Source: Alphaproteobacteria bacterium (GTDB lineage: Bacteria > Pseudomonadota > Alphaproteobacteria > Rhizobiales > GCA-2746425). From it: a stretch of DNA of 64,000 bases. The position numbers and the translations under genes were made by a program. Below are positions 8,841-18,115 of the stretch, in pieces. The first letter of the stretch is position 1; every line of letters starts with the position of its first letter. A model generated the notes under the pieces. The model had not been told where the DNA came from, made no database searches, and saw only the letters and a list, made by a program, of their open reading frames with translations. Location: positions 1 through 64,000 of the forward strand of contig JANSWZ010000006.1 of NCBI GenBank assembly GCA_024743215.1, written 5' to 3'.

Positions 8841-11111
8841 CTAATAGGGCACCTGATGTGCTTTCGCAAAGTCTTCCAGCAACCCGCGCAATCCCGGCGC
8901 ACCGGAACTGTCGTTCAGCCACACGGCAAACTTGTCCTGAAGCTCCTGAACCGGCAAGGCCCGAAGCATTTCCTTGACGGGACCAATCTGCGCTGGAGAC
9001 ATGGAAATTTGCCGAAATCCGATACCGATCAAAGCCATGGCCGCCAAGGGGTGTCCGGCCATATCTCCACACAGAGAGAGGGACTTCCCGGCTTTGTCAG
9101 CAGCTTCCGTTACCTGCCTCAGCGCCCGGAAATAAGGACTGCCCAGCGGATCAAAACGTTCCGCCACGCGTGTATTGCCACGGTCACTGGCCGTCATGAA
9201 CTGCAGCAAATCATTTGACCCGACAGATATGAAATCAGCCACTTCAAACAATTCATCAAGTTGAAACAGCAGCGAGGGAACTTCCAGCATCGCGCCCATT
9301 TGCAGCATTGGCGGCTCAACCTCATAGTGCCGCCGAACATGATCAATCTCGCGTTCCACAGCAAGGCGGGCTTTCCTCAATTCCGAAACCTCGGTGATCA
9401 TGGGAAACATCAAACGCAACTCATTGTCTTTCGCCGCCAACAACAACGCCCTGATCTGAGCGCGCATCAGACCCGGACGATCAAGACCCAGACGAATCGC
9501 CCGCCAGCCCATGGCCGGGTTTTCTTCCACATCCATGCGCAGATAGGGCAATACTTTGTCTCCGCCCACATCAATGGATCTGAAGGTTACAGGCTTGCCC
9601 TTTGCATGGTCATAGATCTGTTCATAAAGCGCCTGCTGTTCCGCCATTTTGGGAAAGGACGATGCCACCATGAACTGCAATTCCGTGCGGAACAGGCCGA
9701 TTCCTGAAGCGCCCGCCTCTTCCAGATGCTCCATATCAACCAGCAGACCGGCATTCATCAGCAACTCGACATGCACACCGTCCTTACTGACACTTGGCAA
9801 ATTCCGGTTGGCCCGATACCGCTCCATACGCTTGGCGCGAAAGCGAACCTTTTCGCCATAGGAATGAACAACTTCAGGCGTCGGGCGCAGATGGACCTCG
9901 CCGGCATCACCATCAATGATGATGTCGTCCCCGGATTCAGCCAAAGCGACCACGTCAATGGCGCGCCCGACACTGGGCAGGCCAAGCGCCCGGGCCACAA
10001 TACTGACATGACTGGTAGGCGCACTTTCCTCCAGCACCAGGCCGCGCAGATTTGACCGGTCATAGTCCAGCAGCTCCGCAGCCCCCATGGTGCGTGCAAT
10101 CAGAACCGCGTTTTCCGGCAGTTCTGCCGTCATATCGGTCTGGGGCTTGCCCATCAGCACACGCAGAAGGCGGTTTGCCAGATCCTCAAAATCGTGCAGC
10201 CGGTCCAGAAGATAAGGATCACTGGCCTGCCGCTTCATACGCGCCCGGGTCTGGTTCTGCACCCGTTCAACAGCCGCTTCGGCTGTGAGGCCAGACTGCA
10301 CGGCCTCTTTGATGCGCCGGACCCAGCCCTGATCATTGGCAAACATGCGGTAGGCTTCCAGCACATCACGATGCGCACCACCAGCTGCCATATCGCCTCG
10401 TGCCAGCATGTCATCTACCGACAGGCGCAAACTGGCAATCGCCGCATCAAGGCGGCGCAGTTCAGTTGGAATATCCTCAGCGATCAGCTCCGTCACCACC
10501 ACGCGGGGCTGGTGCAGCACCACAGTGCCAAGACCAATCCCATCACACAGTGTGGTGCCGGCAAAATGACTGGCACGGCGAATGTCCAAATCACCCCCGG
10601 CGCCCGAAAGGCCGGTTAGTTCATCAGACGCAAGAACTTCAGCAATGACCATAGCCGTGGTCTGAAGCGCTTCAACTTCATCTTCGGCATAACCGCGTTG
10701 GGTGGCGTTCTGGACCACAAGCACACCCAATGTGCGCCCTGCCCGTAAAATAGGCACGCCCAGAAAGGAGTGATACAGATCCTCGCCGGTTTCCGGACGA
10801 TAGGCAAATTGTGGATGGCTGCGCGCTTCAGGCAGATTAAGCGGTCGCGCATCAGCGGCAATCAGACCCACAAGCCCTTCGCCCACACGCAGGGTTGTCT
10901 TGTGGACCGCATCAGGGTTCAGGCCTTCAGTGGCGTAGAGTTCCAGCGCGCGATCGGTCCGCAAAGCATAGATGGAGCAAACTTCTGCCACCATATTGGA
11001 CGCAATCAGGCTGGCGACCTTATCCAGTCGCTCCTGCGCGCCAATTGATTCCGCCATGGTTGCCCGAAGGCTGCGGAGCAACAGGCGCGGACCTGCAGTT
11101 GCTCCGGACAT
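8841..11111 (-). CDS. ptsP: Nitrogen phosphotransferase enzyme I (EI-Ntr)
   Basis: PEP-dependent phosphoryl donor of the nitrogen-related PTS; it passes phosphate to NPr and then to EIIA-Ntr, a regulatory rather than sugar-importing chain. The protein is 756 aa with an N-terminal GAF domain (about 20-150), then the EI domains. The phosphorylated histidine is in APTSHVSIVARALGLPS, about residue 368, and the PEP-binding barrel contains LFRTELQFM and GSNDLLQF. The GAF domain separates it from sugar-PTS EI and is where glutamine sensing is known in the family. An ATG three codons upstream (11120) directly abuts AGAAGG with no spacer; the ATG at 11111 has nine bases of spacing and is preferred. 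Confidence 0.96.
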   Translation of the reverse strand: MSGATAGPRLLLRSLRATMAESIGAQERLDKVASLIASNMVAEVCSIYALRTDRALELYATEGLNPDAVHKTTLRVGEGLVGLIAADARPLNLPEARSHPQFAYRPETGEDLYHSFLGVPILRAGRTLGVLVVQNATQRGYAEDEVEALQTTAMVIAEVLASDELTGLSGAGGDLDIRRASHFAGTTLCDGIGLGTVVLHQPRVVVTELIAEDIPTELRRLDAAIASLRLSVDDMLARGDMAAGGAHRDVLEAYRMFANDQGWVRRIKEAVQSGLTAEAAVERVQNQTRARMKRQASDPYLLDRLHDFEDLANRLLRVLMGKPQTDMTAELPENAVLIARTMGAAELLDYDRSNLRGLVLEESAPTSHVSIVARALGLPSVGRAIDVVALAESGDDIIIDGDAGEVHLRPTPEVVHSYGEKVRFRAKRMERYRANRNLPSVSKDGVHVELLMNAGLLVDMEHLEEAGASGIGLFRTELQFMVASSFPKMAEQQALYEQIYDHAKGKPVTFRSIDVGGDKVLPYLRMDVEENPAMGWRAIRLGLDRPGLMRAQIRALLLAAKDNELRLMFPMITEVSELRKARLAVEREIDHVRRHYEVEPPMLQMGAMLEVPSLLFQLDELFEVADFISVGSNDLLQFMTASDRGNTRVAERFDPLGSPYFRALRQVTEAADKAGKSLSLCGDMAGHPLAAMALIGIGFRQISMSPAQIGPVKEMLRALPVQELQDKFAVWLNDSSGAPGLRGLLEDFAKAHQVPY

Positions 11112-11235
11112 CCGCTTCATCCTTCTGGCTCATAACTCATGTGTGCCTCAATCCTTTACCCGGTCTGCAAGACGAACAGTGTCTGTACAACATTGCTCGC
11201 GCAATAATGTGTCACACAGACTGTCTGCCAGTCCA

Positions 11236-12501
11236 TCAGTCCTGCGGCTTATCGAGGCCATAAAGGCTATGCAAGGACCGTACCGCCAACTCAGTATAGG
11301 CCGCATCAATCAAAATCGAAATCTTGATTTCAGACGTCGTGATAAGTTGAATATTTATGCCTTTTTCAGCCAGAGAGCTGAAAGCCTGGGCCGCAACACC
11401 AGCATGCGACCGCATACCAATGCCAATGACGGAGACCTTCACCACATCTTCGGAGCCTGAAACAAGCTCGCAGATGATCTCACCGCTTTCGCGCTGTTCA
11501 TCGATCACCTTGCGCGCACGGGCGTAATCCCCTTGCGGCACAGTGAAGGTGATATCTGTTGTTTTGCCGTCTTCAGAAATATTCTGGACAATCATGTCCA
11601 CAATCACATTGCCCTGTGACAAGGGCAGGAAGATCGCAGCTGCGACACCCGGCCTGTCAGCAACTCGGCGCAAAGTGATTTTCGCTTCATCTTTGCTGTA
11701 GGCAATGCCTGTCACCAATTGCTGTTCCATAAGAGCCTCTTCATCACAAATCAGGGTGCCTGGGGGTGTTGCGCCCGGGCTGGAATCGATTGAGTCCGGA
11801 TCATCAAAGCTTGACCGCACAAACATGGGCACATTATGCACCATGGCCATTTCAACCGAACGAACCTGCAGCACTTTCGCGCCCAGAGAAGCCATCTCCA
11901 GCATCTCTTCAAAGGCCACACGGTCCATGCGCCGGGCACGCGGCACCATACGAGGGTCAGTCGTGTAAACCCCATCCACATCGGTATAGATATCACATCG
12001 GTCTGCTTTCACAGCGGCCGCGATGGCAACCGCACTGGTGTCCGACCCACCCCGTCCAAGCGTAGAAATCCGATTGTCAGGGCCAATGCCCTGAAAGCCG
12101 GCGATGACAGCAACCTGATTGATTTCCAGACGTTCGATCAGCCGTGTCCCATCAATGTCGGTAATACGGGCAACCCCATGGGCGCCATCGGTCAGAATCG
12201 GTATCTGCCATCCCAGCCAGGACCGCGCATCCACGCCCATATTCTGCAGCGTCATAGCCAGCAAACCGGCTGTAACCTGTTCTCCGGAAGCCACCACAGC
12301 ATCATATTCGCGCGCGTCATGAAACGGGCTTGCCTCGCGACACCAACCCACAAGCTCATTGGTCTTGCCAGACATGGCGGACACAACAACAGCAACCTGA
12401 TGGCCAGCTTTGATTTCACGCTGAACATGGCGGGCCACATTCTTTATGCGCTCAAGATCGGCGACGGATGTACCGCCGAATTTCATGACTAATCGGGACA
12501 T
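11236..12501 (-). CDS. lysC: Aspartate kinase
   Basis: Phosphorylates aspartate, the first step towards lysine, threonine, methionine and diaminopimelate. With the ATG at 12501 it is 421 aa, starting MSRLVMKFGGTSVADLERI, the family signature for nucleotide binding. The kinase domain (about 1-235) is followed by two C-terminal ACT domains that normally bind lysine or threonine for feedback control. An upstream in-frame ATG at 12573 would add 24 residues with no homology character and is rejected. The gene heads a minus-strand series with ptsP, prfA and prmC and is divergent from ubiG. Confidence 0.97.
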   Translation of the reverse strand: MSRLVMKFGGTSVADLERIKNVARHVQREIKAGHQVAVVVSAMSGKTNELVGWCREASPFHDAREYDAVVASGEQVTAGLLAMTLQNMGVDARSWLGWQIPILTDGAHGVARITDIDGTRLIERLEINQVAVIAGFQGIGPDNRISTLGRGGSDTSAVAIAAAVKADRCDIYTDVDGVYTTDPRMVPRARRMDRVAFEEMLEMASLGAKVLQVRSVEMAMVHNVPMFVRSSFDDPDSIDSSPGATPPGTLICDEEALMEQQLVTGIAYSKDEAKITLRRVADRPGVAAAIFLPLSQGNVIVDMIVQNISEDGKTTDITFTVPQGDYARARKVIDEQRESGEIICELVSGSEDVVKVSVIGIGMRSHAGVAAQAFSSLAEKGINIQLITTSEIKISILIDAAYTELAVRSLHSLYGLDKPQD

Positions 12502-12712
12502 GCTTTCAGAACTCTTTGATGCAGCGGACACGTGGCAGAAAACCAACGGTAATCCAGCCTTTTTGCGCGGCATTCATAGACGTTGAGTGCCAAGGAAGCA
12601 ACCGCGCTGTACACACAATTGCGCCCATTTTTTCCTGTTTTGCTTGACATGTGATCGATGCCAACCACGTTTGTCTGTAGCAGACCGTGATCCACAAAAC
12701 ATGAAGACGAAA

Positions 12713-13468
12713 ATGGCTGAAGCACCCAACACCGGAAGAACCACCATCGATGACGCTGAAGTGGAGCGTTTTTCAAAGCTGGCAGCAGAATGGTGGAACC
12801 CGACCGGCAAATTCAAACCGCTGCATAAATTCAATCCGGTCCGCCTGACTTACATCAAGGAAAAAGTGTCCGCCCGTTTTGACCGCGACATCAAGGCGAC
12901 AGATGCCCTGGCCGGCTTGCGCATTCTCGATATTGGCTGCGGCGGTGGTCTTCTATGTGAACCCATGGCGCGTCTGGGTGCTGAGATTGTGGGCGTGGAT
13001 GCATCAGCCACGAACATAAATGTTGCCTCATTGCACGCAGAGCAAAGCGGCCTGTGCATCGATTATCGGGCAACAACTGCCGAAGCATTGTCAGCCGAAG
13101 GCGAGACCTTCGATATCATTCTCAACATGGAGGTCGTTGAACATGTGGCAGATGTGCCCCTGTTCCTGAGCGAATGCTCCAAGATGTTACGTCCCGGTGG
13201 ATTGATGTTTATCGCCACCATCAACCGCACCATGAAAGCCTGGGGTCTGGCCATCATCGGCGCAGAGCACATTCTTCGCTGGTTGCCAAAGGGAACACAC
13301 CAATATGAAAAACTGGTTCGGCCCGAAGAGATCGAGCGACCGCTGAACGCCGAAGGGCTGTCAATTCTGGAAATCAACGGCGTTTTCTACAATCCGCTGA
13401 AGGATGTCTGGGCTCTATCGAACGACACGGATGTCAATTACATGATGCTTGCAGAACGGCCCAAATAG
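12713..13468 (+). CDS. ubiG: Ubiquinone biosynthesis O-methyltransferase UbiG
   Basis: SAM-dependent enzyme for the two O-methylations of ubiquinone synthesis, acting at the membrane surface. It is 251 aa from the ATG at 12713. Visible features are the family N-terminus [21 protein letters not shown], here seen as [16 protein letters not shown], the SAM motif [20 protein letters not shown], and [15 protein letters not shown]. The open frame continues upstream to 12587, but those residues are unlike the family. An ATG at 12701 is an alternative start. A TTGACA at 12644-12649 in the lysC-ubiG gap could be a -35 box, though I see no good -10 partner. Confidence 0.95.
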   Translation: MAEAPNTGRTTIDDAEVERFSKLAAEWWNPTGKFKPLHKFNPVRLTYIKEKVSARFDRDIKATDALAGLRILDIGCGGGLLCEPMARLGAEIVGVDASATNINVASLHAEQSGLCIDYRATTAEALSAEGETFDIILNMEVVEHVADVPLFLSECSKMLRPGGLMFIATINRTMKAWGLAIIGAEHILRWLPKGTHQYEKLVRPEEIERPLNAEGLSILEINGVFYNPLKDVWALSNDTDVNYMMLAERPK

Positions 13469-13515
13469 GCTGAACCTGGCCTAACAGCGGAGTCGACAGG
13501 CCATGTACAAAAACG

Positions 13516-14223
13516 TCAGGACTTTCCAGTCACGGGGATGAGTGCACCGTGGATCGCGTCACTGTCGGAAGACACCAAAAAGGCGATTACCCCAGCAAGC
13601 TGATCCAGCGTCACCCATTTACTGGTGTCGGCACCCGGCATTGCGTTGCGGTTATCCGGCGTGTCCAGAACGCTGGGCAAGACCCCATTCACATTGATGT
13701 TGTGAGGCTTCAGTTCTGCAGAGGCGCTTTCGGTGGCGCGCATGACAGCCGATTTGGCCGCCACATAGGGGCCCATGCCCGCACCACCCTTCAAAGCTGC
13801 ATACGCGCCCACAGTTACAATGTGTCCGCTTTCGCGCTGTTTCATTCCCGGTACAATTGCGGCCAGCACTGACAACAAGGTTTCCAGATTAAGCGCCTGC
13901 ATTTTCTGCCAACCATCGGCCCCAACGTCATGAACCTTTGGCCCCATATCAAACCCACCCGCAGCCGCAATCAGACAGTCAATGGCGCCAAACTCTGTTT
14001 CCGCCTGCTGGACGGCAGCAAGAACGGCCTCGCGATCGAGCAAATCAAGCGCACAGACCCTGTGCTGACCGGGCAGTTCATCAGACAAGGCTTGAAGCGC
14101 CCCGAGATCACGACCCATCAGCACAAGCCGAGCGCCTTCCCGCGCCAGGCGCTGGGAAGTTGCTCGGCCCAGATGTCCTGCTGCTCCGGTCACAATTGCT
14201 GTTTTTCCGACAAATCGTTTCAT
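13516..14223 (-). CDS. Short-chain dehydrogenase/reductase family protein, atypical
   Basis: Classical-size SDR of 235 aa with an N-terminal Rossmann fold (TGAAGHLGRATSQRLA) and the YVAAK catalytic Tyr/Lys pair at about residues 154-158. Two hallmarks are altered: the usual NNAG is AAAGG, and the catalytic serine region reads TVGAYAAL with no serine in the expected place. Substrate cannot be told. It may be a weak or specialised reductase, or a cofactor-binding protein. It is convergent with ubiG (47 bp apart) and stands alone on the minus strand. Confidence 0.8.
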   Translation of the reverse strand: MKRFVGKTAIVTGAAGHLGRATSQRLAREGARLVLMGRDLGALQALSDELPGQHRVCALDLLDREAVLAAVQQAETEFGAIDCLIAAAGGFDMGPKVHDVGADGWQKMQALNLETLLSVLAAIVPGMKQRESGHIVTVGAYAALKGGAGMGPYVAAKSAVMRATESASAELKPHNINVNGVLPSVLDTPDNRNAMPGADTSKWVTLDQLAGVIAFLVSSDSDAIHGALIPVTGKS

Positions 14224-14343
14224 GGCTGATCTTCCATATGTCTTCGCTCAGGTTTCCGAACAGGACATAGCGCAGAAATGCGCGCACACAAGCAATTGCC
14301 TCTGCTCTCACAATGCCATTGGCGGAAGTGACCATGAATGATG

Positions 14344-14745
14344 TCAGTCCTGATAACTCACGACTTCAAATTCAATCATATCAGCATCATGAAAATAGAA
14401 TCGTTGACCCGGTTCGTAATCGGCATGGCTATGGGTCTTGAACCCCTTTGCCAAAACCCGTTGTTCTGCCGCTTCAATATCGGCCACGACGACGCCAATA
14501 TGGTTCAAGCCACCGCGTGTTGAATAGCTGTCGTCACGCCCTTGTTTCATCTGTCCCATTGAATAAACGGCAACGTAACTGTCATCCGATCCCACATGCA
14601 CTGTGGTGCCCCCGTGTATGGCCTCCCCTTGCCAGCGAATGTGCCAGTCAAACAGGTCACACAGGATTTCCGCGGTCTTTGCTGGATCGCTGACCGTCAC
14701 ATTGACATGTTCCAGCATTCCAGATTTTTGGGTCCCATCAATCAT
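14344..14745 (-). CDS. VOC (glyoxalase/bleomycin resistance fold) protein, likely SoxR target
   Basis: Small protein of 133 aa of the vicinal oxygen chelate superfamily. The two beta-alpha-beta-beta-beta modules are visible, with candidate metal ligands in MLEHVNVTV, GLNHIGVVV and MIEFEVVS. Members include glyoxalases, dioxygenases and antibiotic-binding proteins, so the substrate is open. GGAG lies six bases before the ATG. The promoter carries a SoxR box with the 19-bp spacing used by MerR-family activators and the gene is divergent from soxR, which suggests a role in coping with redox-cycling compounds or their aldehyde products. That role is inference. Confidence 0.85.
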   Translation of the reverse strand: MIDGTQKSGMLEHVNVTVSDPAKTAEILCDLFDWHIRWQGEAIHGGTTVHVGSDDSYVAVYSMGQMKQGRDDSYSTRGGLNHIGVVVADIEAAEQRVLAKGFKTHSHADYEPGQRFYFHDADMIEFEVVSYQD

Positions 14746-14775
14746 AAGTCACTCCATATCTTTAACAATGACAGA

Positions 14776-14806
14776 ACCCTAATTCCTAAACCTAACTTGA
14801 GGTCAA
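14776..14806 (-). promoter_or_regulatory. SoxR-activated promoter with SoxR box
   Basis: On the minus strand TTGACC (RC of 14801-14806) and TAGGGT (RC of 14776-14781) are exactly 19 bp apart, the over-long spacing of MerR-family promoters. The element CCTCAAGTTAGGTTTAGG (RC of 14785-14802), in and just entering the spacer, matches the classical SoxR box CCTCAAGTTAACTTGAGG at 15 of 18 positions. It drives the VOC gene at 14745. Confidence 0.75.
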
Positions 14807-14867
14807 GTAATTTTTATGATAGTCTCAAAACCAGAAAACACCTTGAATCAAAAGCGATTTTCAGGCG

Positions 14868-15332
14868 ATGAAACCAACAGACAGACTTTCGATTGGACAA
14901 TTGGCTGAGCGAACGGGCCTGTCGGTTTCAGCAATCCGCTACTATGATGCGCAGGATCTGATTGAGGCAGAACGCAATGCCGGCGGCCAAAGACGCTTTA
15001 TGCGGTCTGATATCAGGCGCCTCTCCTTTGTTCAGATCATGCAGCAATTCGGATTTTCAATTGATGAGATCAGAGCGCTTCTGCAAACACTGCCTGAGGG
15101 CCGCACACCGAACAAAGCAGACTGGCGTCAGATCAGCCGCAGCATAAGACACCATCTCGACAGCCAGATAGAAACACTTGAAAAGCTGCGTGATAATCTG
15201 GATGGCTGCATTGGCTGTGGCTGCCTGTCCTTACGCAATTGCGAACTCTATAATCCACAAGACCGAGCCCAGAAAAAGGGCGCAGGCCCACGCTATTTAT
15301 TGGGCGACAAACCGGCACTCGAAACCAGATAA
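14868..15332 (+). CDS. soxR: Redox-sensing transcriptional activator SoxR
   Basis: MerR-family regulator of 154 aa whose [2Fe-2S] cluster senses redox-cycling agents. The N-terminal winged helix reads LSIGQLAERTGLSVSAIRYY, followed by the dimerisation helix and the cluster-binding C-x2-C-x-C-x5-C motif CIGCGCLSLRNC at about residues 122-133, exactly the SoxR spacing. The gene is divergent from the VOC gene at 14745, and a SoxR box lies between them. Most alphaproteobacterial SoxR proteins act directly on a few target genes rather than through SoxS, in keeping with this arrangement. Confidence 0.95.
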   Translation: MKPTDRLSIGQLAERTGLSVSAIRYYDAQDLIEAERNAGGQRRFMRSDIRRLSFVQIMQQFGFSIDEIRALLQTLPEGRTPNKADWRQISRSIRHHLDSQIETLEKLRDNLDGCIGCGCLSLRNCELYNPQDRAQKKGAGPRYLLGDKPALETR

Positions 15333-15345
15333 TCCGCAGATATCA

Positions 15346-16155
15346 TCACCCAAACACGGCCCTGATTGGCACATGATCTGATGGTTTTTCCCAGCCGCGT
15401 GCGTCACTTAAAATCTCAACCGACGACAGATGCTTTGCGACATCTGGATGCGACCAGATGTGATCGAGCCGCCGTCCACGGTTGGACGCCTGCCAGTCAC
15501 GTGATCGATAGCTCCACCAGGAAAAGAGTGTCTCAGGCTCCGGAAAGTGTTGCCGCACAAGATCAATAAAGTCACCAGATCTGAACACCCTGTCCAGCGA
15601 TTCCACTTCCACCGGTGTGTGTGAGACAACTTTCAAAAGCTGCTTGTGGGACCACACATCATGCTCGCTAGGCGCAATGTTCAAATCGCCCACGACAATG
15701 TTCTTGTCACTCTTGAAGCGGTCGCCAAAATGCCCCGTCATTTCATCCAGAAATTTCAGCTTGTGATCGAATTTGGGATTTTTGACAATATCCGGCTCAT
15801 CCCCTCCGGCTGGCACATAGAAATTATGCAACAGAACCGAATCAGACATTCCCGGGATTGCGTGTCGTGTGGAGATGTGTCGGGTATCACCCATCTCGCA
15901 AAACTCGACCCATTCAGCATCGGCCTCAAATGGCTGGCGGGAAATGGTGGCCACGCCGTGATAGCCCTTTTGCCCGTGCATCGCGATATGCTCATAGCCC
16001 AACTTCTTGAAGGCAGCCGTCGGGAACTGATCATTCGGACATTTCGTCTCCTGCAGGCACAACACATCAGGCTGCCACAATTCGAGCAATTGCTGCACAA
16101 TGGGCATGCGCAAGCGCACAGAATTAATGTTCCAGGTGACGATAGAAAAAGCCAT
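15346..16155 (-). CDS. xthA: Exodeoxyribonuclease III (AP endonuclease)
   Basis: Repairs abasic sites and 3'-blocked ends in DNA. It is 269 aa from the ATG at 16155, the normal size of the Xth family, with MAFSIVTWNINSVR at the start, LQETK (metal-binding Glu), GDLNIAP (catalytic Asp/Asn) and a C-terminal SDHVPI (catalytic Asp-His). The open frame runs 61 codons further upstream, but those residues are not family-like, and AGGA lies eight bases before the ATG at 16155. It ends 13 bp from the soxR stop, convergent. Confidence 0.97.
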   Translation of the reverse strand: MAFSIVTWNINSVRLRMPIVQQLLELWQPDVLCLQETKCPNDQFPTAAFKKLGYEHIAMHGQKGYHGVATISRQPFEADAEWVEFCEMGDTRHISTRHAIPGMSDSVLLHNFYVPAGGDEPDIVKNPKFDHKLKFLDEMTGHFGDRFKSDKNIVVGDLNIAPSEHDVWSHKQLLKVVSHTPVEVESLDRVFRSGDFIDLVRQHFPEPETLFSWWSYRSRDWQASNRGRRLDHIWSHPDVAKHLSSVEILSDARGWEKPSDHVPIRAVFG

Positions 16156-16216
16156 GATGAAATTCCTGTAAAAGAGAAGTATCAGATGGCCGGATTCGCG
16201 AACAGAAGACAAGCCC

Positions 16217-16642
16217 TCAATCGAAATTCGGCTTCTTGCGGTTTTGTTTGGTCGATCCGCGCTGCGTTTTCTTCTCCAGCCGACGCCTCTTGGATGCCAA
16301 TGTCGGGCGTGTCGGCTTGCGGAATTTGGGGCGTTCACTGGCTTGCTTCAAAAGCTTCAAAAGCCGGTCCCGCGCATCTGCCCGGTTTTGCTCCTGCGTG
16401 CGAAACCGCTCTGCCTGAATAAGAATTTCACCGGATTTTGTCATCCGGCTGCCAGCAAGTTCTGAGGCCCGGGTTTTGATGTAAGGCGACAGCGTTTCGC
16501 AGTTTTTCAGGTCAAACCGCAACAACACGGCAGTAGATACCTTGTTGACATTCTGACCGCCGGGGCCGGACGAGCGTACAAACAGCTCTGTCAGGTCAGC
16601 GTCGGTAATATAGTTTGAGCCGGAGATGGGAAATTGTTCCAT
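16217..16642 (-). CDS. arfB: Alternative ribosome-rescue factor ArfB (YaeJ)
   Basis: Codon-independent peptidyl-tRNA hydrolase that frees ribosomes stalled on mRNA lacking a stop codon. It is 141 aa, with the GGQ motif in RSSGPGGQNVNKVSTAVLLR at about residues 27-29 and a long, strongly basic C-terminal tail (RPTLASKRRRLEKKTQR) that in the family inserts into the empty mRNA channel. There is no codon-recognition domain, which separates it from RF1 and RF2. It lies between lpdA (39 bp) and xthA (61 bp) on the same strand. Confidence 0.95.
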   Translation of the reverse strand: MEQFPISGSNYITDADLTELFVRSSGPGGQNVNKVSTAVLLRFDLKNCETLSPYIKTRASELAGSRMTKSGEILIQAERFRTQEQNRADARDRLLKLLKQASERPKFRKPTRPTLASKRRRLEKKTQRGSTKQNRKKPNFD

Positions 16643-16681
16643 GCCCGGCTCATATCATAATCATTAGACAGCGCAAATTGC

Positions 16682-18094
16682 CTACATGTGGATCGGTTTG
16701 GCAAAAGTCGCCAGAGCGGCTTCACGCACCGCCTCCGACAAGGTTGGGTGCGCATGACAAGTGCGCCCCAAATCTTCTGATGATCCGCCAAATTCCATCA
16801 GCACGGCTGCTTCGTGAATCATGTCACCCGCACTGTGCCCGACAATATGAACGCCCAGAACCCGGTCCGTTTTCTTGTCAGCAAGCACCTTCACAAAACC
16901 ATCTGTGGCCAACATGGCACGGGCTCTGCCATTGGCGGAGAACGGAAATTTGCCGGCTTTGTATTCAATGCCAGCTGCCTTCAGTTCCTCTTCCGTCTTG
17001 CCGACAGATGCAACTTCCGGCGCTGTGTAAACCACACTTGGAATCACATCATAATTCACATGGCCTGCCTGGCCCGCCAATATCTCGGCAACCGCCATGC
17101 CTTCATCTTCAGCCTTATGGGCCAGCATTGGACCGGCAATCACGTCACCAAGGGCATAAACACCATCGATATTGGTCTGGTAATGGCCATCAACTTCCAC
17201 GCGGCCAATCCGGTCCAGCTTGACTCCAATGGCCTCCAGGCCCAGCGAATCCGTATAAGGGCGACGTCCTGTGGCGACCAACACCACGTCAGCATCAATG
17301 GAAACCGCATCACCGCCAGCAACAGGCTCATAGGTCACCAGAGCACCCTTGTCAGTGGATTCAACGCCCGTCACCTTGGATGACAGCTTCATCTGAAGGC
17401 CTTGTTTGGACAGCATCCGCTGGAACTGTTTTGACACATCACCATCCATGCCACCCAGAATCTTGTCCATATATTCGATGACGGTCACCTTGGCGCCAAG
17501 GCGGCTCCAGACTGAACCAAGTTCCAGCCCGATGACCCCGCCACCAACGACAACCATATGGGCCGGAACCTTTTCCAGCTCCAGCGCACCGGTTGAGGAG
17601 ACGATGATCTTCTCATCAAATTCAATGTCTACACCTGGAATACCGGCCACATCAGACCCGGTTGCCACAACAATATTCTTGGCAGCAACTGTTTGCACAG
17701 AGCCATCATCCGCAGTGACTTCAACTTCGCCTGCACCAAGGATCCGACCTTCACCATGAAACGTATCAATCTTGTTCTTTTTGAACAGGAACGCCACACC
17801 TTCCACATTGGATTTAACCGTCTCGTCCTTATGCACCATCATTTGCGGCAGGTTCAGCTTTGCGGTCCCCACATCAATGCCCAGCGTCTTCAGCTTGTGA
17901 TCTGTTTCAGACAAGACCTCCGAGGCATGCAGGAGCGCTTTGGACGGGATACAGCCAGTGTTCAGACAGGTGCCGCCAAAGGTCGCGCGTTTTTCAATCA
18001 CGGCAGTTTTCAACCCCAATTGTGCGGCCTTGATGGCGCAGACATAGCCCCCCGGTCCGCTTCCGATTACAACGAGATCATATTGGTCAGCCAT
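16682..18094 (-). CDS. lpdA: Dihydrolipoyl dehydrogenase (E3)
   Basis: FAD flavoprotein that reoxidises dihydrolipoyl groups with NAD+ in the 2-oxoglutarate dehydrogenase complex, encoded just upstream in transcription order. It is 470 aa. The FAD-binding GSGPGGYVCAIKAAQLG is at the N-terminus, the redox disulfide is Cys43/Cys48 in GGTCLNTGCIPSK, the NAD-binding loop VVGGGVIGLELGSVWSRLGA is central, and the active-site HAHPTLSEA is near the C-terminus. Confidence 0.98.
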   Translation of the reverse strand: MADQYDLVVIGSGPGGYVCAIKAAQLGLKTAVIEKRATFGGTCLNTGCIPSKALLHASEVLSETDHKLKTLGIDVGTAKLNLPQMMVHKDETVKSNVEGVAFLFKKNKIDTFHGEGRILGAGEVEVTADDGSVQTVAAKNIVVATGSDVAGIPGVDIEFDEKIIVSSTGALELEKVPAHMVVVGGGVIGLELGSVWSRLGAKVTVIEYMDKILGGMDGDVSKQFQRMLSKQGLQMKLSSKVTGVESTDKGALVTYEPVAGGDAVSIDADVVLVATGRRPYTDSLGLEAIGVKLDRIGRVEVDGHYQTNIDGVYALGDVIAGPMLAHKAEDEGMAVAEILAGQAGHVNYDVIPSVVYTAPEVASVGKTEEELKAAGIEYKAGKFPFSANGRARAMLATDGFVKVLADKKTDRVLGVHIVGHSAGDMIHEAAVLMEFGGSSEDLGRTCHAHPTLSEAVREAALATFAKPIHM

Positions 18095-18115
18095 GTTTCG
18101 TTCCTTGTGGTTGGG

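Noticed and set aside
12640-12675. TTGACA box as a ubiG promoter
   Set aside because: No acceptable -10 box at 16-18 bp; mentioned only under ubiG.
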